From Phoronis ovalis (Eukaryota; Phoronida; Phoronidae), in assembly GCA_028565635.1 (NCBI GenBank), contig JAOXYB010058313.1:1-10924 (forward strand): a stretch of DNA of 10,924 bases, in the 5' to 3' direction. The notes under the pieces are model-generated. The model was not told the DNA's origin and did no database searches. It saw nothing but the letters and a program-made list of their open reading frames with translations. The position numbers and the translations under genes were made by a program. Shown in pieces: positions 1-7,788 of this stretch. Position 1 is the first letter of the stretch; each line of letters starts with the position of its first letter.

Positions 1-1442
1 GTGGAATTTTACAGTAACTTGCTTGTTTTGCAATCATTTTATTTACTGAAATGTACTTTTATGTTATCATAGTAACTGTTGATAGCAAACAACCAAAACA
101 ACGATATCTGTGAAAACAGTGTTATTGTATATCCCAATGCTGTTACTTTTTCCTTTCAAGGACCTTGGTCATTGTCCTCCAATTACAGGATTTCACTTAT
201 TCAGCCCAGGATTTTTAGGGGTTACCCTGTCTAGCATATTTTTAGGGGGATTTTAAGTAGAAACACTCCATTTCTGATCATTCAATTTAAACTGACTCTG
301 TACTGTCCTTTTGCATTAATACATGTTTTTGTTGTAGTACCAATAAAAACGTTGTAGTGTAGCATGATTTAAAACATGAGTGCATCTAAAATTAAGAATC
401 TATTGTAGTAGTATCCAAAATAAGTATATTCAACATTTTGGTTTCTAAAACAATTTTCCAAATTTTGTGTTGAAAATATTAACTTGGATATAAAATATGG
501 CAGGTAGAGGTATTTAAAAATATAAACATTTTTACTTTTTAAATAATAGGATTTTTAGACAAAAATATTTTTTCAGTTGTGCCTTACTTGTGCTTGTTAC
601 AAAATTAATTCACTAAATTATCGAGGTACACTCGCAGTTACTGTGAACCACAGGTTCACAATATAATTAACCAATTTAACCAATAAACCCAGGCCCAAGG
701 TAAAAATATCTTTATCTTGAAAACCATTTTTCAAATATACTAAAAAAATGTATGCATATTTAAATATACCTGTACCTGCCTGATATTTTGTAAGATTTTT
801 TCAAAACAGAATTTAAAAATGGTTTAAGAAGTTAAAATCATTGTTTACATGTTTATTTTGAATGTAACTTTAATTAGTGTTGCTGCTGTTGTTATACTCT
901 GATGGCATGTAATTATCAAACCATTGGTCTCAACCAGACACATTCTGTTTTTTATCCAATTTAAAATTCAAATTACAGCTGCTTTGGTAGTCATAGCTTC
1001 GGCATTGATTTTGCATCATTTCCGTATTTTAAAGGAACGATAAATGTAATATGTGATATACATTTGAATTCTGAAAAGCATTTTATGTGGGTTATTGATT
1101 GTTGTATCCATTAAGCTTTAAATACAAATTGATCCGTTTAAATGTGTCACTTCCAGATTTATTTTCCATAAAGGTTCTGAATTTGTTTCAATGCACTTGA
1201 TTAAGTAACACACTTCAAGCGTTATGCATATTTCATATTTTAGTTGTAAGGAATTTGCTTCATTAAGCAAGTGTTTTAAACCTTTAAAAATAGCATTCTG
1301 ATAATTCAACAAGACAGTATTAAAAAAATTGAGAAGATTGGTGTCACAGTGCTATAATTGACCTTCAATAAGAATTTTCATCAATTGTATAAAAATAGTT
1401 TTTCTTATAATATTCATGGGTCTTGTGATGTTTACTTTTCAG
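1..1442 (+). other. 3' part of an ANKAR-like intron
   Basis: This A+T-rich stretch has no convincing exon. It ends in a pyrimidine-rich acceptor at 1430-1442 and must interrupt a codon after its second base. The only ORFs are short and lack domain-like composition. A perfect 8-bp hairpin lies at 642-660. The preceding exon is outside the window. Confidence 0.7.
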
Positions 1443-3091
1443 GGCAAAGGGATCAATTAATGCCAGGCGCTTACATCAGCTTACACAACCTAAAGAGGAC
1501 CCTGAAATAGCCAGAATGAATGAGTTAGATGAATCTGGCTGGGGCCATATTCATCATGCTGCCTTCCGAGGCTTTATCAAATCTATTGAAAGATTTGTCA
1601 AAGCAAATGAAGACCAACTGGAGATGGAGACAGGCGACGATCTTCATTCAACGCCCCTGCATCTCTCAGTTATGAGTGGAAATTTGGACACAGTTAAATG
1701 CATTATTGGCTTAGGTGCTAGTATAACAAGTATAAATTCACAAAATCACGGGGTGGTGGAACTGGCAGCAATGAAACAGTTCATTCCTATACTCGAGTAT
1801 TTTGCAGAAGTAAATCATCCAAAGTTGCCAGTTTGGAAACAGTTATTGAAATTTCTGTCATCAGATGCTGATGAAGAAGCCGAAAATGCTGGAAAATGTT
1901 TACAAATGTTAACAAAAAGGAACTCGGAGGGTGTCAATCCAAACTGGGAACATGTCTATAATAATGGAGGGGTTCCGGTGATTGTCAAGGTTATTAAAGG
2001 AACAATTGGTGATGATGCTCGCATTCAAGCATTCCATGTATTGAATAATATCTTAACGGAACCAGTCGTTAAAGAGCAAACAGCATCCTCTGGTGGCATA
2101 CCAGCTACCGTGAATCGGTTAAAATCGGAAACAAATTTCGTTATTCAGCTATCCGGACGGGTATTAAAAGAAATTTGTAAGGTTAAAGAATATGCTGATC
2201 AGGCAGTACAAAGTCAAGCCATTCAGACCATTATTAAAGTCTTACAAACTGTAAAGGATAATGGTGCACTTACAGAATGTGTCGAAGCGTTAGGTGTAAT
2301 TTGTGAAGCTAATCCCGTCCACCAGGCAACACTAGGAAGCCTTCATGGAGCCATTACTTCTGTTGTTGAACTATTTGAAGACTGCACAAACAAAGATCTT
2401 TTGATGGCATTAACGAAAGCTGTAGGCAGAATTGTAAGAGGTAATACTGCTAATCAAACGAACATTATTGATAATGGTGGCGCTTCACACATAATAACAC
2501 TTACTGGGACAAAATGTAGAGAATTACAAATGAATTCTGTTGAAGCTATACATAGATTAGCAGACAATAATGCACATACACAACAAATCTTGATTGAAGA
2601 AGGAGCTGTAATGCCTTTAATGCAGCTACTTAAAAGGAATCGCCAACAAGACATGTTAGAAAAAACCGCTGCTGCATTATGGGCCTTAGCGGGTGACGAT
2701 GAAGAAGAACGAAGATCAATGGCTAGCAAGATTGGTGTACACTTACTGATAGAGTTCCTGAGTTCACTATCGGATGACCTTCATTTTATTGGATCAGAAG
2801 GAATAGGTGTCTTAGGACAAGGACCATATAACAAACAAAATGCCATTGCAGATGCATATGGTGTTCATCCACTAGTGCGATTACTGCGTTCAAGCCACGA
2901 GCATATTGTATTAAGTGCTATTAGAAGCATACGCCATCTGTGTGTTGGTCCTGGGTTTATTCCTCATCAACTGAATCAGATGACAGTCAATCAATCTAGA
3001 GGAATTAAGTTCTTGGTTGCTCTTATGGTTCATTCACAGAATGAAATGATACAGGTGGAATCAGCCTTAACACTAGGTTGCGTTGCATTAG
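1443..3091 (+). CDS. ANKAR: ANKAR-like exon 1 of window: ankyrin repeats and most of the armadillo array
   Basis: The acceptor is a pyrimidine-rich tract ending TTTTCAG at 1436-1442. The first base completes a split codon (phase 2 intron), and the frame is open from 1444, upstream of the ATG at 1516. That ATG is therefore an internal methionine, not the start. The donor is TTAG|GTAAAT at 3091/3092, leaving phase 1. The 1649-nt exon encodes residues 1-549: about three ankyrin repeats (29-125), a linker with VWKQLLKFLSS, and then most of the armadillo repeats. If the donor is not used, the frame runs only 20 residues further to a TAA at 3148-3150. That extension has no repeat character and is most likely intron. 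The exon is long for a repeat protein whose vertebrate relatives are split into many exons. Confidence 0.9.
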
Positions 3092-5841
3092 GTAAATTGT
3101 GCACCAGTTATTTTTGCAGAATGCAGTTTGTTTCCTTAAAATTATATTAATTATAATATATGCAGTATCTACCCATTTTTTTGGCATCATCTATACTTTC
3201 CGGTATATATTGTATTCTTAAACTATTGTCTTAAGTACCGTGTAGATTTTCTTGTAATGGTAGGGGATATTACAGAGTTTTAATTCAATTAGTGTACTGG
3301 AATTAGTATAATTCTAGAAAGTTAATTTTTAAAAACCAGTTACTTCAACACCATTTAACATGACTACAGTTGAACCTCAATTCTTTCAGGACATCCAGAT
3401 AATCTGGAAGAAATCAGAAACAATATGGATTTCAGTTATGTCCGAATTTTAAAGATGTTATATTCACGCGATGATATGGTACGATTACTGGCAGGTTCTG
3501 CTCTCGCAGCATTTTCATTCAATAACCTTAAACAACAGAAAGAAATCGCTGAACAAGGTGGGATACGATTTAACTGCTTTGTACCGTTTCTTCAGTCAGA
3601 AAGTGAATACTTCAGATGCAATGCCGCATTTCAGGTAACGTGAATATTTTTTTTTCCACTATTTGTAGATTTAGTAAAGTCAGTTATTTTGATTTTTGGA
3701 TAATAAGATATCTCTGGAGAACCACAGTTACTGTTTGTTGATACTTTGTGTAGAGTCAGTCGTATTGAATAAACTTCTTCATTCTTTAACAAGTGTACCT
3801 ATGAATTCATAAAAAAAGTTAACATAGTATAACTAACATTATTGCTAGTGAATTATACTATTTACAAAAATTTCGTATTTTATGAAAAAGAGACAGTGCA
3901 GTTCCTAACCAAATTTATTAATTGTTTCTAAAATATGTATGTGTTTTCACTGGGTCATACAACTCATACTTTTTGAAGCTATTTTATGGTGAAAAAATTT
4001 CAAACAATTATTTCTTTATTACATTTTGTAATGAAATACATTCACCTTTAGTGAAATTTGCAAAACTTTTAATGTATTAATTCTAATAACAAACCGAAGT
4101 TACAGCATTGCGAATCTATTTTTTACTATTTATCAACTTTTAGGTTGTTGTCCTTGGCCGCATTATCCCTGATGAGGAACAAGCCATTTCTTCTGCTGCT
4201 GGAATAAAACTTCTAGTTGACGTCTTGTCAGAGTCAAAGAGTAACTCCATCCTAGCTCTCGCTTGTGATTGTATTGCAAGGCTAGCGCATACCAGAGCAG
4301 GTGGGTTAAATAGCAAGAGATTCTGCGTTTCATATACCAATAAGAATTGTACACCTTTTGAAAAATTTTCCCAACCATTTTTTCCAGAAATGCTAATTTT
4401 GCAACCATCAGATATGGAACAGATCAGGGTCTGCTTGAGTTTCATTGTAACGTTAATTTTTATAATTGATTTTATAACAGTCCTACCAATAACAGTCCTA
4501 CCAATAACGTTACATGTTTCTAAACTGTACATATTACAGGTGTCCCTGCTGCAATTGTATCCATTTCTGCTGTGAACATTTTATGCGATTACATGTTATC
4601 AACATCTGAAAGTGTACGAGGTACTGCTGCTGTTGCCTTGGGATATTTGTCATATAATCATCATGCTGAACGACAGTTACTCAATAGGTAAAAGGATGTT
4701 ACTATTGAATTGATTAAAATGAAATAAAAAAACATAGCAAAACTTAAACTCAATCCCTTTGTTCTCTTGCTTCATACTAGAAACTTCATATCAAAATTCC
4801 CAAAAACTTGAATTATACAGAACGCATCTTTCTGAAGTATTCAAAATTGCCATTGAGGTTTGAGGAAAAAAACAGTATCAGGAATGTTACTAAGGTATTC
4901 ATGTTGAAATAGTAAGAAGTAGTTACCAGTGCCGTATGCAAATGTTAGTTAAAATTATATGGGCAACTTAAGTAAGATATTTTTTTCTATTTCAGGTGTC
5001 GAACAGATCCATACTTAATGAAAGTGTTGAAATTTTATACAGATAAAAATAAAATATCTTCATCCTTCGTGGAGGAATGGAAACATTATAAGAAAATAGG
5101 ATTACCGCCCATACAGTAAGTACTTTTAGTGCAGGATAGACAACACAAGTTTCTTAAGCATGTATTACATCAGTACATTTTTTTTATCAACTAAACTGCC
5201 TGTGCTTCTTTGGTTTTGCGACCTTTGGTATTGTTGGTTAGACACGATACACAATATGTATTAAATAATGTGATTTTATTTCTTTACCACCAGGTGGCAC
5301 CACTAATTTCAACATCAATAAATAGCAGTAGTTTTCTCCAAAAAGTTTACCCTCTTTTTAAATAATTAAAATTGACATTTTCCACAGATGACATTAAAGT
5401 TTACAATAGTTAAATGTGATGGTTAATCTAGCATTCACTTTTAGTGAGTGACACAACTTCTGAATATATAATATGTAACTAATCATCGACTATTTGAAAT
5501 TTGTAGACATTTAGTACTTGTTAGCTCTTTCCCAATTTTTATTTTCATTCTCTTGTTTCAGTGAAGGTAAAGTAAGTCTCGTGACAAGAAAAAATTCAGA
5601 AGTTGTCTTACCTCCTATTCAAGACAACAAAGGACGACCACTAACCCTTGTGAGTTTAGGTGATTCCACGAGTCAGTCGCGTAGCACACCTACTAATCCC
5701 CTAAGTGGATTAAACGAGGAAATGTTTGACAGATCTTCAAGAATGTCTCGCAATAGTAATCCATTACAAAAGAGCCAGTTATCTTTACACAGTGAAGGGT
5801 CAAGAATTGAAAAACAAAGCAATAGCATTATTGCAGAGTAA
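1443..5841 (+). CDS. ANKAR: ANKAR-like ankyrin and armadillo repeat protein, 3' part (six exons, 5' end outside window)
   Basis: Joining 1443-3091, 3390-3634, 4144-4300, 4540-4687, 4996-5115 and 5562-5841 gives one open frame of 865 residues plus TAA, with GT-AG introns throughout. Residue numbers here start at the first complete codon (1444). Residues about 29-125 hold three ankyrin repeats; the second has the hallmark TPLHLS and the first a degenerate form, HIHHAAFRG. Residues about 131-735 are helical armadillo repeats, recognised by recurring hydrophobic helices with GG/GA-I-P-LV-LL type starts, such as NNGGVPVIVKVI and EEGAVMPLMQLL. A Ser/Asn-rich polar tail follows from about 774. Order and size fit the C-terminal part of metazoan ANKAR. 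No catalytic motif, signal peptide or membrane segment is seen, so it is probably an intracellular scaffold; I know of no established biochemical activity. The N-terminal exons are upstream of the window. Another ANK-ARM family member is possible but fits less well. Confidence 0.88.
3092..3389 (+). other. Phase 1 intron of ANKAR-like gene
   Basis: GT-AG intron of 298 bp with GTAAAT donor and TTCTTTCAG acceptor. It carries an in-frame TAA at 3148-3150, so retention would truncate the protein. I see nothing else in it. Confidence 0.85.
3390..3634 (+). CDS. ANKAR: ANKAR-like exon 2 of window: armadillo repeats
   Basis: The acceptor TTCTTTCAG ends at 3389 and the donor CAG|GTAACG follows 3634. 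Entry is in phase 1 (G|GA makes a glycine) and exit in phase 0. It encodes residues 550-631, starting GHPDNLEEI and ending YFRCNAAFQ. The stretch VRLLAGSALAAFSFNN followed by EIAEQGG is a typical armadillo helix pair and loop. The first ATG inside it (3425) is internal: the frame is open from the splice acceptor and continues the previous exon. Confidence 0.9.
3635..4143 (+). other. Phase 0 intron of ANKAR-like gene
   Basis: GT-AG intron of 509 bp, A+T-rich, with a run of T just inside the donor. An in-frame TGA follows almost immediately after the donor. No nested gene is visible. Confidence 0.85.
4144..4300 (+). CDS. ANKAR: ANKAR-like exon 3 of window: armadillo repeat
   Basis: The acceptor is TTATCAACTTTTAG ending at 4143 and the donor GCAG|GTGGGT follows 4300. 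Entry is phase 0 and exit phase 1. It encodes residues 632-683, VVVLGRIIPDEEQAISSAAG through LAHTRA, matching an armadillo repeat with the loop Gly at AAGIKLLVDVL. The frame remains open through the following intron, so retention would not stop translation at once. The intronic residues show no repeat pattern, and the next exon resumes the armadillo pattern cleanly when spliced. Confidence 0.87.
4301..4539 (+). other. Phase 1 intron of ANKAR-like gene
   Basis: GT-AG intron of 239 bp, the shortest in the window. It contains a 15-bp tandem duplication at 4476-4505 not far upstream of the acceptor. It is open in the host frame, so retention would add residues rather than stop immediately. Confidence 0.83.
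4476..4505 (+). repeat. 15-bp perfect tandem duplication in intron
   Basis: The unit AACAGTCCTACCAAT occurs twice head to tail (4476-4490 and 4491-4505) and is followed by a further AAC. It lies about 35 bases upstream of the acceptor, so it could affect branch-point spacing. It is a short tandem repeat that may vary between individuals. Confidence 0.9.
4540..4687 (+). CDS. ANKAR: ANKAR-like exon 4 of window: armadillo repeat
   Basis: The acceptor ATATTACAG ends at 4539 and the donor AATAG|GTAAAA follows 4687. Entry is phase 1 and exit phase 2. It encodes residues 684-732, starting GVPAAIVSISAVNILCDYM and including VRGTAAVALGYLSYNHHAERQLLN. The last is a strong armadillo helix 2-helix 3 signature. 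The exon is too short to stand out without splicing logic, but its phase fits both neighbours exactly. Confidence 0.87.
4688..4995 (+). other. Phase 2 intron of ANKAR-like gene
   Basis: GT-AG intron of 308 bp with GTAAAAGG donor and a long T-rich tract before TTTCAG. Nothing else of note is seen. Confidence 0.83.
4996..5115 (+). CDS. ANKAR: ANKAR-like exon 5 of window: end of armadillo domain
   Basis: The acceptor TTTTTTCTATTTCAG ends at 4995 and the donor ATACA|GTAAGTA follows 5115. Both flanking introns are phase 2. It encodes residues 733-772: RCRTDPYLMKVLKFY, an acidic/basic helix with SSSFVEEWKHYKKIG, and then LPPIQ. This looks like the capping helix of the armadillo array followed by a short linker. 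Donor and acceptor both match consensus well. Confidence 0.86.
5116..5561 (+). other. Phase 2 intron of ANKAR-like gene carrying a CTCF-like motif
   Basis: GT-AG intron of 446 bp with GTAAGT donor and TTGTTTCAG acceptor. It holds an exact CTCF-core-like motif at 5287-5298 and a 10-bp direct repeat, ACTTTTAGTG, at 5122-5131 and 5437-5446. No nested coding sequence is seen. Confidence 0.82.
5287..5299 (+). promoter_or_regulatory. CTCF-core-like motif in last intron
   Basis: The sequence CCACCAGGTGGCA matches the bilaterian CTCF core CCASYAGRKGGC at all 12 positions plus the following A. Flanking bases also partly match the longer form. Binding is an inference from the motif; the near-palindromic core also contains CACCAGGTGG and could bind other zinc-finger or E-box proteins. 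Confidence 0.45.
5562..5841 (+). CDS. ANKAR: ANKAR-like terminal coding exon: polar C-terminal tail and stop
   Basis: The acceptor TCTTGTTTCAG ends at 5561. The first base completes a His codon split by a phase 2 intron. The frame runs to TAA at 5839-5841 and encodes residues 773-865. The tail is low in hydrophobic residues and rich in Ser, Asn, Arg and Gln (for example DSTSQSRSTPTN and RSSRMSRNSNPLQKSQ), so it is probably disordered and phosphorylatable. No known domain is recognised. The ATG at 5518 upstream lies in the intron and is not a start. Confidence 0.85.
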
Positions 5842-5882
5842 ACATAAATAGGACCTTTTCTTAGTGCAGTTTTCCATATTCG

Positions 5883-5894
5883 CCACTAGGGGGC
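5883..5894 (+). promoter_or_regulatory. CTCF-core-like motif in left arm of MITE-like element
   Basis: CCACTAGGGGGC fits CCASYAGRKGGC at all 12 positions and is embedded in CGCCACTAGGGGGCCA. It lies 42 bases after the ANKAR-like stop codon, in the likely 3' UTR. Binding in vivo is inferred only from the motif. Confidence 0.45.
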
Positions 5895-6086
5895 CATATG
5901 GGCTATACATTAAATTCCTACAATGTAGAGTTTATTTTATGCATGAAATTGTAATTGCTTCACTGCAACATTAATAACATCACAAATAATTCTTCTTAAA
6001 ACCCCTCATAAATTGGAAAATATGGAAGACATTTTATCAGCAAACAAATTATTTTTTGGAAGAAAGACAGATTGAATGCTAAGCTA

Positions 6087-6134
6087 ACCCTCAAATCTCA
6101 CAGTAATCACCTGGTGGTCGAGATTTGAAAGGGT
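6087..6134 (+). other. Predicted stem-loop in ANKAR-like 3' UTR
   Basis: TCAAATCTC (6091-6099) pairs perfectly with GAGATTTGA (6120-6128). ACCC (6087-6090) can pair with GGGT (6131-6134) across a 2-base bulge. The 20-base loop contains CACCTGGTG, itself self-complementary. It overlaps the right arm of the MITE-like element and probably derives from it. Confidence 0.6.
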
Positions 6135-6197
6135 CCTATTATCCTTAAATATATGCAATCCCTTGAACAGAAGCCCCCCCTTGAGGCCATAGTAAGA

Positions 6198-6203
6198 AAT
6201 AAA
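6198..6203 (+). terminator. Candidate poly(A) signal AATAAA, proximal
   Basis: Canonical AATAAA lies 357 bases after the ANKAR-like stop and about 60 bases after the MITE-like element. T-rich and GT-containing sequence follows within 50 bases (TATCATTTTCATATGGGTTT). Use of this signal is unproven. Confidence 0.4.
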
Positions 6204-6381
6204 TAACTCCAGTATCATTTTCATATGGGTTTAAGCATTTCCAATTTTTCTACCTGAAATAGCAGTTTGGTTCATTTAAGTTGCCTTTAATTTATCCCAG
6301 TGGTACATTGTTAACAAACACAATATAGAATGAATGAATTTATATAATACACTTCATTAATTTTATACTAAATAATATTTT

Positions 6382-6415
6382 TTTAAGAATACTTAATATT
6401 TCTTTAAGAATACTT
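6382..6415 (+). repeat. Short direct repeat, 21-bp period
   Basis: TTTAAGAATACTT occurs at 6382-6394 and again at 6403-6415, in A+T-rich DNA downstream of the gene. It is likely a replication-slippage product with no evident function. Confidence 0.8.
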
Positions 6416-7118
6416 TATATATTGTAACTAGCACTGCATACTGCTTTATAACAGAAAATGATTTGATTAGTAATCTACACTGAAGTGATATTTTACACAA
6501 ATCTGCCCGTCTACTAAATTGTAGTATTTTAATGCATACTGTTTATTACCGAGCTGTTCGTTAAAACAGGCATATATCGCAAAATTATTGTACAACAATG
6601 TATTTGTGTATTGTTTAATGCATTTCACGGCAGTGATATCATAGTCTATTTTTGTAATAATAATTAATAACACTTAAGACATATGTGATATAATTGAATA
6701 ATTTTAATATATTTACACTTTAAAGTTAATCAAGGATATACTTACCTTTTATTTGGTAAATCCGCTGTGCTTGTATCATTTGTGAGCTTTTCTTCGTGCC
6801 CAAGCCAGAGAGATCAAATTATGTGACCCACATTGAAAAGGGTGTAGAATTCAGCTTTCCATTTCCTGTGATTTGTGCTTTACAGGAAGATAAAAACTGT
6901 CCAAGTGTTACTTCCAAGATACAATTGTGTTAATATAAAGGAAAAGATATGCTGAAGTGCACTGTATATATAAATACTTCCTTGAAAGAATCAAATGTGT
7001 CTTCATGTCATATCTGATGAAAGTTGAACTCTGTATGAAAGATAGAGAAATTAGAGATTTAGTTCTTCCAGAGAAATAGTCAAAACTGTAATTCACTGTG
7101 TGCCAAATGTAATAATAT

Positions 7119-7124
7119 AATAAA
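7119..7124 (+). terminator. Candidate poly(A) signal AATAAA, distal
   Basis: AATAAA is followed closely by CGTATTTTGGTATATT, a good GT/T-rich downstream element. It would give the ANKAR-like mRNA a 3' UTR of about 1.3 kb. The downstream element is better than at the proximal site, but the choice between them cannot be made from sequence alone. Confidence 0.4.
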
Positions 7125-7529
7125 CGTATTTTGGTATATTATATAAATATTTAATTTATTTTATGTACAAATGTATTTCTAAACAAAGGATAATTATATA
7201 TCAGTCATGTATGACTTGTCAAGCAGCAAGCCAAGTGTCAATAGGATACAGTCATCTAGCTCCTATCACAGTCCATGTTAAAATCACAAATATCCCTGGA
7301 TAGTTATTCTTTTCCTGCCAAACACTGATTGACAACTTCCAGCAAATGTTTGTTTTCAAGTGCTGCACATACTCGTTCTTTATCAGCAAGTTGCTTGTTT
7401 ACTACAATCAAACCAAACAATACAGGGGGCATTGACATCATACAAACTTCTAGATTGTGGGAGCTAGTCATATAGACTTAACGAAGGATGTAACCCAGGG
7501 TGCCATGCTCCCAATTAAAAACTGCAAAT

Positions 7530-7643
7530 ACTCGCAGCAATGGCAATTAAAAAAAATTCGCTGAAAAAAGCTTGCTGCTCGCATTTTAGAGTTAATCGAT
7601 GCTCTCAGCTCGGACTTAACAGACCACAATGCTCGCTGCTTGC
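7530..7643. repeat. Patch of GCTGC/GCTCGC-type short repeats
   Basis: GCTTGCTGCTCGC (7570-7582) and GCTCGCTGCTTGC (7631-7643) are near-identical direct copies. CTCGCAGCAATGGC near 7531 is a partial inverted copy. Local G+C is higher than the surroundings. This looks like a decayed interspersed repeat of unknown family. Confidence 0.45.
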
Positions 7644-7788
7644 AAAAAAAACCTACACCCCCTGCAGTAGAAAGTTGTGAATTACCAGGCATTTGAGCAT
7701 TCAATAAGACATAGTGCAATCTAATTTCATTTGGCTTGTATACGATCATACACACTAGCAAATGATATCTGTTGCAACTAATCAATCA

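Larger units (their letters stand above)
5851..6136. mobile_element. MITE-like element with TIRs and TA flanks, 10 bp after the ANKAR stop
   Basis: The left end GGACCTTTTC (5851-5860) and the reverse complement of the right end, GGACCCTTTC (6127-6136), match at 9 of 10 positions. Both ends are bordered by TA (5849-5850 and 6137-6138), as expected for the target duplication of a Tc1/mariner-type non-autonomous element. There is no coding capacity. Each arm also has a CTCF-like motif in mirrored orientation (5883-5894 plus, 6106-6117 minus), although spacing from the ends differs. The right arm contains a further 9-bp hairpin. With such short TIRs the call is provisional; a chance inverted repeat in the 3' UTR is the alternative. 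Confidence 0.45.
6137..7140 (+). other. Possible extended 3' UTR / intergenic DNA
   Basis: No coding region is supported here. A+T-rich sequence carries two AATAAA signals (6198 and 7119). Whether it is transcribed depends on which poly(A) signal the ANKAR-like gene uses. Antisense ORFs at 6467-6673 and 6908-7096 have no domain-like composition. A consensus-like splice donor (AAAAG|GTAAGT) is present on the minus strand near 6739-6749. Confidence 0.5.

Noticed and set aside
161-275. Possible upstream exon after TTTTTCCTTTCAAG
   Set aside because: The pyrimidine tract looks like an acceptor, but no good donor with the required phase follows and none of the translations resembles ankyrin or armadillo repeats.
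2454-2729. Antisense 91-residue ORF
   Set aside because: It is the opposite-strand shadow of the armadillo-coding exon and has no independent domain signal.
1516-3150. A single-exon 544-residue gene starting at ATG 1516 and ending at TAA 3150
   Set aside because: The frame is open upstream to a good acceptor at 1442, and a consensus donor at 3092 precedes the stop. Splicing to 3390 continues the armadillo pattern in frame, so start and stop are not the real gene ends.
4140-4532. Antisense ORFs of 130 and 81 residues
   Set aside because: They overlap an exon plus adjacent intron on the opposite strand and owe part of their length to the 15-bp tandem repeat. No recognisable protein.
4225-4575. 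Plus-strand ORF of 116 residues
   Set aside because: It begins at TTG inside an exon, reads through an intron and shifts out of the spliced frame afterwards. The spliced reading is clearly better.
7468-7785. Antisense ORF of 105 residues
   Set aside because: It spans the GCTGC-rich repeat patch, has no domain-like pattern, and shows no supporting splice or promoter signal.
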